From Rickettsiaceae bacterium (GTDB lineage: Bacteria; Pseudomonadota; Alphaproteobacteria; Rickettsiales; Rickettsiaceae), in the NCBI GenBank assembly GCA_030731565.1, contig JANQTT010000020.1, positions 13,530 through 24,812 on the forward strand: a DNA stretch of 11,283 nucleotides, read 5' to 3'. Every line of letters begins with the position of its first letter. Positions within the stretch are counted from its first letter, which is position 1. Positions 1-6,966 of the stretch are shown piece by piece. The notes beneath the pieces were generated by a model, which worked only from the letters and a program-made list of their open reading frames with translations, searched no databases and was not told the origin of the DNA. Made by a program: the position numbers and the translations under genes.

Positions 1-1746
1 TGTCATAGCCATTAAATTTTTATTAGCTCTTGCTGCATCTGAAATGGATTCTAGTATATATGGTAGGTCTCGAATTGAAATCATTTCGGATAATAAGTTT
101 TGCAGAACTTTTTGTAATGTGGCTACTGAAACAACGTCTGGTATAACATCTTTTACTAACTGCTTATGTTCATCCCCTAGTTTATCGAGCAATTTTTGTG
201 TTTCACTATAAGACAGTAGGTCTGTTATGTTTTCTTTAATTTGCTCTGTTAAATGCGTAGTAATTACTGTAGATGGATCAACTACAGTGCAATTATTGAA
301 TAATGCTTCCTCTTTATAACTTTCATCAATCCATTTTGCTGGTAATCCAAAAGCGGGTTCTTTGGTGCTCTCTCCAGGAATGTCTATATCGCTTCCTTGA
401 GGATCCATTATCATTAATTTACCGGGGCGTACAAAGCCTCTTCCGGCCTCAAGCTCCTTGATTTTAATTACATATGCATCTGTATCAAGTTGGATATTAT
501 CCTGGATGCGAACAGCTGGCATCACAAAACCGTATTCCTTGATTATTTGCTTTCTAAGCCCTTTTATTTGTTCAGTGAGGTTGTGCCCATTATTGTTATT
601 TACAATTGACATCAATCCATAACCAATTTCTAGCCTGATCAAATCAATTTGCAGTACATCAGATATTTTTTCTGTATCTTCGCCGGCTTTATCTCCTGTT
701 TCACTCGTAGATTTTGCATCTGAACTAGACTTTTTTCCTCCAGATGCACTATAACCAGTAGCTAGACTTCCTTTACCATTTATATTGTAAATGCCATAGG
801 CAGTACCACCAATAATCCCAGAAATAATTGCAAATGGAACGAATGGCAAACCTGGCAAAAATGCCATAAGACCTGTAACGATAGAGGTCATAGTCAGCGC
901 TCTAGGATGTTTTCCAAGTTGGCCAAAAATTAATTTGTCAGTTGTACCAGATGTACCAGCTTTAGTTACAAGCAAACCCGCTGACATGGAAATGATTAAA
1001 GAAGGAATTTGCGATACAAGTCCATCACCAATTGTAAGGATTGTATATGTTTGTACCGCTACATCAAAAGTTAACCCTTTTTGAAGTATACCAACGATCA
1101 TTCCGCCAATTAAATTAATGAATGTAATGATTAAACCAGCAATAGCATCGCCGCGTACAAATTTATTAGCACCATCCATAGCGCCGAAAAATGTACTCTC
1201 ATCTTCTAGTTCTTTACGTCTGGATTTTGCAGTTTTTTCATCAACTAGCCCGGCCGCCAAATCTGCGTCAATTGCCATTTGCTTACCAGGCATAGCGTCA
1301 AGGCTAAACCTTGCTGCAACTTCCGCTATACGTCCAGAACCTTTTGTAATCACAATGAAATTAATTAATGTCAGGATAAGGAATACAATCATCCCAATTA
1401 CAACGTTACCCTGCATAACAAAGCCACCAAAAGCTTCAATAACCTCTCCAGCTGCATCAGAGCCAGTGTGTCCTTGAGACAAAATTAGTCTGGTAGACGC
1501 AATATTCAGTGATAGCCTTAAAAGCGTTGTGACAAGCAAAATCGTGGGAAACACACTCAAATCAAGAGGCTTAAGGATAAATAATGTTGTCATTAATATG
1601 ACAAAGGCTGAACCTATAGAAAATGCTAATAGAAAATCGAGTAAGCTCGTTGGAATTGGAAAAAGCAAAACCATTAAAATTCCAATAACAGAGCACGCTA
1701 ATGCTATATCACCGTAATCTGTTATTTTCTTTAATATATCAAGCAT
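1..1746 (-). CDS. flhA: Flagellar biosynthesis protein FlhA, C-terminus cut by window edge
   Basis: FlhA is the large inner-membrane component of the flagellar type III export gate. It passes hook, rod and filament subunits into the export channel. I translated the minus strand from the ATG at 1746 and found 582 codons with no stop, so roughly the last 110 residues of a usual ~690 lie outside. Residues 15-135 hold hydrophobic membrane segments. The FHIPEP family signature is at residues 139-162 (RIAEVAARF, then LDAMPGKQ and DAD). More membrane segments follow, then a Ser/Lys/Asp-rich linker (GGKKSSSDAKSTSE) and the start of the soluble export-substrate domain. Injectisome SctV proteins are paralogues, but the signature and N-terminus read as FlhA. 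No clear Shine-Dalgarno sequence precedes the start. No other flagellar gene is in the window. It is divergent from coaD. Confidence 0.95.
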   Translation of the reverse strand, partial: MLDILKKITDYGDIALACSVIGILMVLLFPIPTSLLDFLLAFSIGSAFVILMTTLFILKPLDLSVFPTILLVTTLLRLSLNIASTRLILSQGHTGSDAAGEVIEAFGGFVMQGNVVIGMIVFLILTLINFIVITKGSGRIAEVAARFSLDAMPGKQMAIDADLAAGLVDEKTAKSRRKELEDESTFFGAMDGANKFVRGDAIAGLIITFINLIGGMIVGILQKGLTFDVAVQTYTILTIGDGLVSQIPSLIISMSAGLLVTKAGTSGTTDKLIFGQLGKHPRALTMTSIVTGLMAFLPGLPFVPFAIISGIIGGTAYGIYNINGKGSLATGYSASGGKKSSSDAKSTSETGDKAGEDTEKISDVLQIDLIRLEIGYGLMSIVNNNNGHNLTEQIKGLRKQIIKEYGFVMPAVRIQDNIQLDTDAYVIKIKELEAGRGFVRPGKLMIMDPQGSDIDIPGESTKEPAFGLPAKWIDESYKEEALFNNCTVVDPSTVITTHLTEQIKENITDLLSYSETQKLLDKLGDEHKQLVKDVIPDVVSVATLQKVLQNLLSEMISIRDLPYILESISDAARANKNLMAMT

Positions 1747-1765
1747 TTATATAGTTAATGTTATT

Positions 1766-1837
1766 TAGCTTAAGCGCGTTTATTTTAAAGAATTTTTTAA
1801 GGTTGTGCAATTGCCTTTTGATTATCCGCGCAAGCTA
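1766..1837 (-). other. Possible stem in the flhA 5' leader
   Basis: On the plus strand TAGCTTAAGCGCG (1766-1778) is matched by CGCGCAAGCTA (1827-1837). In RNA this gives 6 bp plus 5 bp separated by a two-base bulge, closing a 48-base loop. The stem is unusually GC-rich for this region. It would lie inside the flhA leader if transcription starts near 1850. The long loop makes it uncertain; no known riboswitch is recognised. Confidence 0.3.
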
Positions 1838-1856
1838 TACAATTTATAAGTTAAAT

Positions 1857-1865
1857 ATTATAGCA
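1857..1865 (-). promoter_or_regulatory. Extended -10 promoter box for flhA
   Basis: Read on the minus strand this is TGCTATAAT, a perfect extended -10 (TGnTATAAT). No convincing -35 lies 15-18 bases upstream, which extended -10 promoters tolerate. The predicted start near 1850 gives flhA a leader of about 100 bases. The box overlaps the foot of the inverted repeat at 1858-1921. I cannot tell whether flhA instead uses a dedicated flagellar sigma factor. Confidence 0.45.
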
Positions 1866-1921
1866 ATTTATGTTGAATTAGGGTTTGATAAGTATTTCTA
1901 ATCCAACATAAATTACTATAA
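1858..1921. repeat. 24-bp imperfect inverted repeat between flhA and coaD
   Basis: Arms 1858-1881 and 1898-1921 are complementary at 22 of 24 positions around a 16-base spacer. The core arms are AATTTATGTTGAATTAG and CTAATCCAACATAAATT. The two mismatches (C1864/A1915 and A1876/C1903) become G-U wobbles in a minus-strand transcript, so that RNA could pair without interruption. There is no T-run behind it and no gene ending nearby, so a terminator is unlikely. It may be an operator, a leader structure for a longer flhA transcript, or a small palindromic repeat. Confidence 0.7.
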
Positions 1922-1938
1922 ATCACTCCCCGAGTCAA

Positions 1939-1961
1939 TTAACTAGAAAATATATAGTTAA
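1939..1961. repeat. Short dyad, possible operator
   Basis: TTAACTA (1939-1945) and TAGTTAA (1955-1961) form a perfect 7-bp dyad around nine bases, just upstream of the proposed coaD promoter. The right half belongs to an 11-mer, TATATAGTTAA, that recurs at 1748-1758 beside the flhA start and at 3617-3627 across the alr stop. The size and symmetry would suit a dimeric regulator, but AT-rich DNA produces such sites by chance. Confidence 0.3.
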
Positions 1962-1964
1962 CAA

Positions 1965-1993
1965 TTTACTGACTTGACGTTTTGTCATATAGT
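1965..1993 (+). promoter_or_regulatory. Sigma70-like promoter for the coaD-alr-mla run
   Basis: TTTACT (1965-1970) and TATAGT (1988-1993) are separated by 17 bases, matching the consensus at 4 of 6 and 5 of 6 positions. The start would be near 2000. This leaves only about five bases before the ATG at 2005, but a normal short leader before the ATG at 2026. Confidence 0.45.
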
Positions 1994-2025
1994 TTTAAAG
2001 AAGAATGATCTATAGCTCGAAAATT

Positions 2026-2532
2026 ATGACTAATAAAATTATTGGAATATACCCAGGAACTTTTGATCCAATTACAAATGGACACGCGGATATAATCGCT
2101 CGCGCAAGTAAAATTACTGACACTTTAATACTTGCTATATCAGAAAATTTAGGTAAAAATCCAATGTTTTCTATAGAAGATAGATGTCAAATGGCGCGTA
2201 TTTACCTTGATAAGTACGATATAGCTTCGAATGTTAAGGTAATGAAGTTCAATGGCTTGCTTACAAAATTTGCAAGTACTGTGAATGCAAAATTTATCGT
2301 AAGAGGCCTTCGTGCGGTATCGGACTTTGAGTACGAATTTCAAATGGCTTGTATGAATTCAAGACTTGATGAAACAATCGAAACGATCTTTTTGCCTGCA
2401 TCAGAAAAAAATCAGTTCATTTCTTCTAGGCTGGTGAAAGAGATAGTAAGTATGGACGGAGATATTTCGGCTTTTGTAATTCCAGAAATTAAGCAAAGGC
2501 TTATACAATACTATAAAACTAATAGGAAATAA
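2026..2532 (+). CDS. coaD: Phosphopantetheine adenylyltransferase
   Basis: CoaD transfers AMP from ATP to 4'-phosphopantetheine, giving dephospho-CoA, the penultimate step of coenzyme A synthesis in the cytoplasm. The start of the protein reads GIYPGTFDPITNGH, the nucleotidyltransferase P-loop-like motif with the conserved T/HxGH. Further in are FIVRGLRAVSDFEYE and the late ISSRLVKEI motif, all standard for the family. An upstream in-frame ATG at 2005 would add seven residues (MIYSSKI). I prefer 2026 because it gives 168 residues, closer to the usual 160-165, places the motif at the normal distance from the N-terminus, and fits the proposed transcription start near 2000. Neither start has a good Shine-Dalgarno sequence. 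It is the first gene of a tight rightward run; alr begins at the base after its stop. Confidence 0.93.
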   Translation: MTNKIIGIYPGTFDPITNGHADIIARASKITDTLILAISENLGKNPMFSIEDRCQMARIYLDKYDIASNVKVMKFNGLLTKFASTVNAKFIVRGLRAVSDFEYEFQMACMNSRLDETIETIFLPASEKNQFISSRLVKEIVSMDGDISAFVIPEIKQRLIQYYKTNRK

Positions 2533-3627
2533 ATGCAGAGCTCCAAACCTATACTAAATATAAATCTAAAAAATCTTCGGCACAATTATGAAGCCTTAAA
2601 AAAGGCTTGTCCTAATGCAGATGTTGGAGCAGCGGTGAAAGCAGACGCTTATGGACTAGGGGTAAAGGAAGTAGCTCCAGTTTTAATCAGCTCTGATTGC
2701 AAACATTTTTTTGTGGCCAATTGTGACGAAGGCATAGAGCTCAGGTCAATTATAGGAGGCGGGGCTAATATTTATGTTTTCCATGGAGTATTCCGTAATG
2801 AGCTAGAAGCGTTTTTAGAACATGGCTTAATACCAATACTTAACCACTTAGAGCAGATAAAAATATGGCAGGAATATGCAAATACTTTAAAAAGAAAGCT
2901 TCCTTGTATGATACATATTGATACTGGCATGCATAGGCTAGGGATGCAAGAACCAGAAGTGAATAAGTTAAACTTAAACTTTCATACTAAAGACCTTGAT
3001 ATCCTATGCGTTATCAGTCATTTAATCTCTGCAGAAGATATTGGCTCAGATCATAATAAAATCCAGCTGGAACGCTTTGCTGAATTAAGTGGAAAATTTA
3101 AATATTCTGCAAAAAGCTTAGCAAATTCCAGCGGTATATTTTTAGGCTCAGATTACCATTTTGACCTAGCAAGACCGGGAGCTGCAATTTATGGTATTAA
3201 TCCAACTCCGTATATAGATAATTCGGTTATAAAACCTGTAGCTTCTTTATTCGCTCCAATAATACAAATAAGTACTTTATTACCTGGGGACGGGGTTGGT
3301 TATAATAAAACCTATACTAACATCAGTAAAAAAAGTTGCGCAATTGCCACTATTCCAGTTGGTTACGCAGATGGATTTTTGAGGCATTTTAGTAATAAAG
3401 GAAAAGTTATAATAGCGGGACACGAAGCGCCAATAATAGGCAGGGTTTCAATGGATTTGACGATTGTTGATGTATCAAAAATTCCAGAAAATCTGCTTTT
3501 CCTAGGGCAGTCTGTTGAGCTACTAGGGGAGAATCTGACTGCTGATAAAATTGCTAGTTTATGCGATAGTAATGGCTATGAAATTCTAACTTCTCTTGGC
3601 TCTAGGTACGAAAGAATATATAGTTAA
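2533..3627 (+). CDS. alr: Alanine racemase
   Basis: Alr is a PLP enzyme interconverting L- and D-alanine, supplying D-Ala for peptidoglycan. The 364-residue length is normal. The PLP-binding lysine is K36 in AAVKADAYGLG. HIDTGMHRLG and SHLISAED are typical barrel motifs, LARPGAAIYG carries the arginine that contacts the cofactor, and Y257 in GVGYNKTY is the expected second catalytic base. The C-terminal beta domain contains GRVSMDLTIVDVS, also characteristic. The ATG directly follows the coaD stop with no gap, and AGGAA near 2524-2528 within the coaD tail can serve as ribosome binding site, so the two are probably translationally coupled. Its presence implies that the organism makes, or recently made, peptidoglycan or at least D-Ala-containing precursors, unlike some Rickettsiales that have lost the pathway. 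Confidence 0.95.
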   Translation: MQSSKPILNINLKNLRHNYEALKKACPNADVGAAVKADAYGLGVKEVAPVLISSDCKHFFVANCDEGIELRSIIGGGANIYVFHGVFRNELEAFLEHGLIPILNHLEQIKIWQEYANTLKRKLPCMIHIDTGMHRLGMQEPEVNKLNLNFHTKDLDILCVISHLISAEDIGSDHNKIQLERFAELSGKFKYSAKSLANSSGIFLGSDYHFDLARPGAAIYGINPTPYIDNSVIKPVASLFAPIIQISTLLPGDGVGYNKTYTNISKKSCAIATIPVGYADGFLRHFSNKGKVIIAGHEAPIIGRVSMDLTIVDVSKIPENLLFLGQSVELLGENLTADKIASLCDSNGYEILTSLGSRYERIYS

Positions 3628-3657
3628 TTTTATTAATTAGGTATATTTAAAATAAAT

Positions 3658-4431
3658 ATGTTGTCAGCGATTCAAATTCTAGGTAATAAAACGATATGCT
3701 CCGTAAAAGATCTTGGAGTATTATCAATTTTTATAGGTAAAATCCTTGCTAGCTTTACCAAAGGTCCTTATTATTTTGGCCTTATATTTCGTCAGCTTAT
3801 CGTTATAGGTTACTATTCATTACCAGTTGTTGCTATGACAGCTTTTTTCTCAGGAGCTGTGCTTGCCCTGCAAAGCTATACTGGATTCTCACGTTTTTCT
3901 GCTGAAGGGTCTATTGCAACTGTCGTTGTATTATCAATTACTAGAGAGCTTGGTCCTGTACTTGCCGGTTTAATGGTAGCAGGCCGAGTTGGTGCTTCAA
4001 TTGCTGCAGAAATTGGTACAATGCGAGTAACTGAACAAATTGATGCTTTGTATGCATTATCAACAGATGCTATAAAATATCTTGTAACGCCGCGAGTTTT
4101 GGCGGCGGTTATTACTTTGCCAATGCTGGTTTTAATTGGAGATATTATTGGGGTTATGGGTGGATACCTAGTTAGTATTCATAAACTTGGCTTTAATAGT
4201 AGCAGGTATATAAATAACACTATAGAGTATTTAGAATCGATCGACGTTATATCTGGATTAGTAAAAGCTGCAGTATTTGGTTTCATTATCTCGGTCATGA
4301 GTTGCTATCATGGTTATTATTCAGAGAAAGGAGCAAAAGGCGTGGGTAGAGCGACAACAGCAGCGGTGGTTAGTTCATCAATTTTAATTCTAATTAGTAA
4401 CTATTTAATAACAGAAATATTCTTTAGCTAA
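3658..4431 (+). CDS. mlaE: MlaE-family ABC transporter permease
   Basis: This is the inner-membrane permease of the Mla/MCE-type lipid transporter. It partners with an MlaF-type ATPase and, in Proteobacteria, with an MlaD (MCE) ring to move phospholipids between inner and outer membranes. The 257-residue protein has an amphipathic N-terminus and about five or six hydrophobic segments. The family hallmark runs from residue 118 (EIGTMRVTEQIDAL), preceded by TRELGPVLAGLMVAGRVGAS; the C-terminal GVGRATTAAVVSSS is also typical. The start is weakly supported, with only TTAGG some distance upstream, but no better in-frame ATG exists. The stop TAA overlaps the mlaF ATG by one base, indicating translational coupling. 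It follows alr after 30 bases, probably in the same transcript. No mlaD, mlaC or mlaB lies in the window. Confidence 0.92.
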   Translation: MLSAIQILGNKTICSVKDLGVLSIFIGKILASFTKGPYYFGLIFRQLIVIGYYSLPVVAMTAFFSGAVLALQSYTGFSRFSAEGSIATVVVLSITRELGPVLAGLMVAGRVGASIAAEIGTMRVTEQIDALYALSTDAIKYLVTPRVLAAVITLPMLVLIGDIIGVMGGYLVSIHKLGFNSSRYINNTIEYLESIDVISGLVKAAVFGFIISVMSCYHGYYSEKGAKGVGRATTAAVVSSSILILISNYLITEIFFS

Positions 4432-5192
4432 TGTCAGAAAATCTAAAATTTAAAATACGAGGATTAAATAAATCTTTTGGATCTCATCATGTTTTGCAGG
4501 GGGTGGATTTAGATATTAAGAGAGACAGCTCTTTGGTAATACTTGGTGGATCAGGAAGCGGAAAATCAGTTTTAATTAAATCACTGATTGGGCTACTGAA
4601 ACCTGATTCTGGGAGTATATTATTTGATGGGGTTGAATCAATAAACTTTACTAATAAAGAAAGGCTTAAAATGCTGGAAAGCTGTGGCTACTTATTCCAA
4701 GCAGGAGCATTGTTCGATTCATTAAATGTGGAAGATAATATAACTTTTTTTGCGCAAAAAAAACTTTCTTTGAATAAAAGCGAAACTCGTGATCTGGCGT
4801 GTAGAAAACTTAGGTCAGTAGGTCTAGAAGAACGAATATTAGATCTATTCCCATCTGAACTATCAGGCGGTATGCAAAAAAGAGTGGCGCTTGCAAGAGC
4901 GATTGCTACAGATCCAAAGGTCATCTTTTTTGACGAGCCTACAACGGGACTCGATCCAATAATGTCCAATGTAATTAATGATTTAATTATAAAAGTCCGT
5001 GATGAGCTAGGTGCTACTACAATAACCATCACCCACGATATGCAAAGCGCGCATAAAATTGCAAAAGAAGTAGCTTTCTTATGTGAAGGAAAAATTATCT
5101 GGAACGGAAAGATCGATGAAATGGATAGTGCCAAAAACCCTCGTTTGCAACAATTTATAAATGGGTATACTGAAATACCATTGACCTTGTGA
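4431..5192 (+). CDS. mlaF: MlaF-type ABC transporter ATPase
   Basis: This is the cytoplasmic ATPase that powers the MlaE permease, often named mkl in Rickettsia. All ABC motifs are intact: Walker A GGSGSGKS at residues 39-46, Q-loop at YLFQAGALFDSL, signature LSGGMQKR at 144-151, Walker B VIFFDEPTTGLDP at 164-176, and switch histidine H202 in ITITHDM. The FQAGALFDSL stretch is characteristic of the MlaF/Mkl subgroup. The length of 253 is somewhat short of E. coli MlaF (about 269), without loss of a core motif. The ATG overlaps the mlaE stop. A 179-codon open frame on the opposite strand (4688-5227) has no recognisable features and is taken as a shadow of this gene. Confidence 0.94.
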   Translation: MSENLKFKIRGLNKSFGSHHVLQGVDLDIKRDSSLVILGGSGSGKSVLIKSLIGLLKPDSGSILFDGVESINFTNKERLKMLESCGYLFQAGALFDSLNVEDNITFFAQKKLSLNKSETRDLACRKLRSVGLEERILDLFPSELSGGMQKRVALARAIATDPKVIFFDEPTTGLDPIMSNVINDLIIKVRDELGATTITITHDMQSAHKIAKEVAFLCEGKIIWNGKIDEMDSAKNPRLQQFINGYTEIPLTL

Positions 5193-5242
5193 TTTATACT
5201 TCCTAATCTAAGTAGAATAAACGCCACCTCAAGAGGAAGATA

Positions 5243-6004
5243 ATGAGTTCACAAAAAACCGATCTCATAGAGCAATTAGTTGATCAACGCATGAGCGCTT
5301 TAGTTGAAAGCTATATGGGCAATCCAGACGGTATACCAAAAGAAAAAATTCAGGAGCAACTCAAAAAAGCTTATAAAGATGCGTCTGATCTGGATTTTAT
5401 TACTAAAGAAGAATTCCAGGACTTAACCCATAAAGAAGAAATAATGGAGTCCATACCTCAAGAACCAAAGATGGAACTTGAAAATACAGGAAAAAGTTAT
5501 GTACCAATAGTGCCTTCTGAAATAATAGAAACATACGAACTGCTTATAAAATCACATGAAAAAAGAGGTTCGTATCAAGATGCTAAAGATACGCGTGAAG
5601 AAATGATGAAAAGTTGTTATAACGAAGTTGAAAATGGAAAAATAAACACTATGCCTCAACCAGATAAAATAGTTGGGACAGGAGAATTTAAACCCTCAAA
5701 ACTTGAAAACGCTGTGGATAAAGTAATGGAGGGAAAAGAGACTATTTCGGTTCCTAAATTTAAGGAAACTGTATGGCAGAAAATTAAGAACGTTTTGCAT
5801 ATTGGTAAGGGGCATGAGGTAAGGAAGCAAGAGCATGCTCAAAAGTTTGCTAAGGATAATATCAAGTCTGCCATACCTAAGGATCTAATAGATAAAGCGA
5901 AATCTATTGGGGCAAAAGCAAAAACTGATACCCCTTCTCGCTCTTCTACCCCTCCTTCAAATCCAGTTTCGCAGAAACGAGATAGTGGTGGACCTAGGTT
6001 ATAA
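5243..6004 (+). CDS. Hydrophilic protein of unknown function
   Basis: I do not recognise this 253-residue protein. It starts with a very good ribosome binding site (AGAGGAAG, about 4-6 bases before the ATG) and follows mlaF after 50 bases, so it is probably expressed. It has no signal peptide and no membrane segment. It is rich in Lys and Glu, with one Cys (C125) and one Trp (W178). Residues 33-70 and 95-130 look helical and possibly coiled-coil. Residues 205-225 are a Lys/Ala-rich helix, and the last 25 residues are a Ser/Pro-rich, probably disordered basic tail ending KRDSGGPRL. A disordered basic C-terminus is compatible with a type IV secretion signal of Rickettsiales effectors, but nothing here proves secretion. 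An alternative is a lineage-specific cytoplasmic structural protein. Confidence 0.75.
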   Translation: MSSQKTDLIEQLVDQRMSALVESYMGNPDGIPKEKIQEQLKKAYKDASDLDFITKEEFQDLTHKEEIMESIPQEPKMELENTGKSYVPIVPSEIIETYELLIKSHEKRGSYQDAKDTREEMMKSCYNEVENGKINTMPQPDKIVGTGEFKPSKLENAVDKVMEGKETISVPKFKETVWQKIKNVLHIGKGHEVRKQEHAQKFAKDNIKSAIPKDLIDKAKSIGAKAKTDTPSRSSTPPSNPVSQKRDSGGPRL

Positions 6005-6042
6005 TTTAGCTTAATTTTGCAGTAAAAACTGCTATTCTTCTA

Positions 6043-6070
6043 TTGACTTAGGGTAAATAAAGTATATACT
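6043..6070 (+). promoter_or_regulatory. Sigma70-like promoter for rplU-rpmA
   Basis: TTGACT (6043-6048) and TATACT (6065-6070) with a 16-base spacer match the consensus at five of six positions each. The predicted start near 6077 leaves a leader of about 35 bases before rplU. It is among the clearest promoters in the window and suggests that the ribosomal pair is transcribed independently of the upstream run. Confidence 0.65.
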
Positions 6071-6111
6071 ATCTATCGATTATTTAAATTATTATATGAG
6101 ATTTTCCTAAT

Positions 6112-6429
6112 ATGTTCGCAGTTGTAAAAACAGGTGGGAAGCAATATAAAGTTGCAAGAAACAGCGTAATTAAAGTTGAAAAAATTGAAGGTACTTTGGG
6201 TAGCAAAATCGAGCTAGATCAGGTTTTAATGCTAGGCGAATCTTCAAAAGCTTCTTTTATTGGTACTCCGATCGTAAAAGGTGCAAAAGTTACTGCTGAA
6301 ATTACTAACCAATTTAGAGATGATAAAATTATTATCTTTAAAAAGAAAAGACGTCAAAATTATCGTCGTAAAAATGGTCACAGGCAATCCCTGACTGAAC
6401 TTAAGATTTTAGATATTATAAAGAAATAA
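6112..6429 (+). CDS. rplU: Large ribosomal subunit protein bL21
   Basis: bL21 binds 23S rRNA in the 50S subunit. The 105-residue length is normal (about 103). The N-terminus [13 protein letters not shown] and the basic C-terminal signature ([20 protein letters not shown], about residues 74-93) identify it. It is the first gene of the standard rplU-rpmA pair, with its own promoter upstream. The ribosome binding site is weak (GAG about 11 bases before the ATG). No frameshift or unusual insertion is visible. Confidence 0.97.
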   Translation: MFAVVKTGGKQYKVARNSVIKVEKIEGTLGSKIELDQVLMLGESSKASFIGTPIVKGAKVTAEITNQFRDDKIIIFKKKRRQNYRRKNGHRQSLTELKILDIIKK

Positions 6430-6440
6430 GGTAGGCAAAT

Positions 6441-6686
6441 ATGGCAACCAAAAAAGCTGGTGGTAGTTCCAAAAATGGCCGTGATTCGGCCGGACGTAGA
6501 TTAGGTACAAAAAAAGGTGATGGTCAGGGAGTAATTCCAGGCAATATTATAGTTCGTCAACGTGGAACAAAAATCCGCCCTGGTAAGAATGTAGGAATGG
6601 GTAAAGACCATACTCTATTTGCTTTAATAGAAGGCAAAGTAGAGTTTCTATCAAAAAGAACTCATAAATTAGTGAACGTTATTTAA
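6441..6686 (+). CDS. rpmA: Large ribosomal subunit protein bL27
   Basis: bL27 reaches into the peptidyl-transferase centre of the 50S subunit with its N-terminal tail. The protein starts [18 protein letters not shown], close to the classic form; the usual His at position 3 is Thr here. [13 protein letters not shown] and [15 protein letters not shown] are the family core. At 81 residues it is slightly shorter than the ~85 of E. coli. There is no N-terminal extension of the protease-cleaved Firmicutes type. It follows rplU after 11 bases, with AGGTAGG as a usable ribosome binding site, and is followed by a strong terminator. Confidence 0.97.
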   Translation: MATKKAGGSSKNGRDSAGRRLGTKKGDGQGVIPGNIIVRQRGTKIRPGKNVGMGKDHTLFALIEGKVEFLSKRTHKLVNVI

Positions 6687-6711
6687 AAAGTAACATGTTT
6701 ATTTAACAGCT

Positions 6712-6740
6712 AAAGAGGCGTCACAAGCGCCTCTTTTTTT
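6712..6740 (+). terminator. Rho-independent terminator after rpmA
   Basis: A perfect 9-bp stem, AAAGAGGCG (6712-6720) with CGCCTCTTT (6728-6736), closes a seven-base loop and runs into an uninterrupted T-tract to 6740. It lies 25 bases after the rpmA stop and is the only strong intrinsic terminator in the window. Confidence 0.93.
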
Positions 6741-6913
6741 ATTGTATGATTTATTTATGAATAACAGAATTTTTACATCAGCCTCATTAGCATGTATATT
6801 TATATAAAATATTTTTAAATTTAGTTTCTTCATTTTGAAGAGAAAAATGTGATAAATAAACCTTAAAAGCTAATCTAGGAACATATACTAATTGGTTGCT
6901 TTTGTTATATAGT
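6741..6913. other. AT-rich spacer with no gene recognised
   Basis: Between the rpmA terminator and the next promoter I see no convincing gene. The only start-to-stop frame examined (16 codons from 6757) lacks a ribosome binding site. A weak hairpin, TTTCTTC (6825-6831) with GAAGAGA (6837-6843), includes one G-U pair and lacks a T-run. No tRNA, repeat copy or Trp-containing leader peptide was found. Confidence 0.4.
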
Positions 6914-6942
6914 TTGACTTAAGCGTAGCGGTTATTAATAAT
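6914..6942 (+). promoter_or_regulatory. Promoter for the transporter-lyase operon
   Basis: TTGACT (6914-6919) and AATAAT (6937-6942) are spaced by 17 bases, each matching consensus at five of six positions. The start near 6949 gives a leader of under 20 bases before the transporter ATG. That leaves no room for a TnaC-like leader peptide, so tna-type attenuation is not expected here. Confidence 0.55.
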
Positions 6943-6966
6943 CATAAAAAACAACTTCTGGAATTT

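Noticed and set aside
1118..1717. Two plus-strand open frames (119 and 62 codons) within the flhA region
   Set aside because: The minus strand encodes FlhA with a perfect family signature throughout; these frames are antisense shadows without recognisable motifs.
1755..1800. TTAA pairs resembling CtrA boxes (TTAA-N7-TTAA) in the flhA leader
   Set aside because: Spacings seen are 8, 11 and 15 bases rather than 7, and TTAA is common in DNA this AT-rich.
1974..1979. TTGACG as the -35 of the coaD promoter
   Set aside because: No acceptable -10 lies 16-18 bases downstream; TTTACT at 1965 with TATAGT at 1988 fits better.
4688..5227. 179-codon minus-strand open frame opposite mlaF
   Set aside because: It overlaps the intact ATPase motifs on the plus strand and shows no domain; its length reflects codon composition of the real gene.
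6019..6032. Hairpin GCAGT-AAAA-ACTGC after the unrecognised gene as a terminator
   Set aside because: Only 5 bp of stem and no T-run follows (TATTCTTC); not convincing.
6741..6966. A TnaC-like tryptophan leader peptide upstream of the transporter-lyase pair
   Set aside because: The best promoter leaves under 20 bases of leader, and the short frame at 6757 has no Trp codon and no ribosome binding site.
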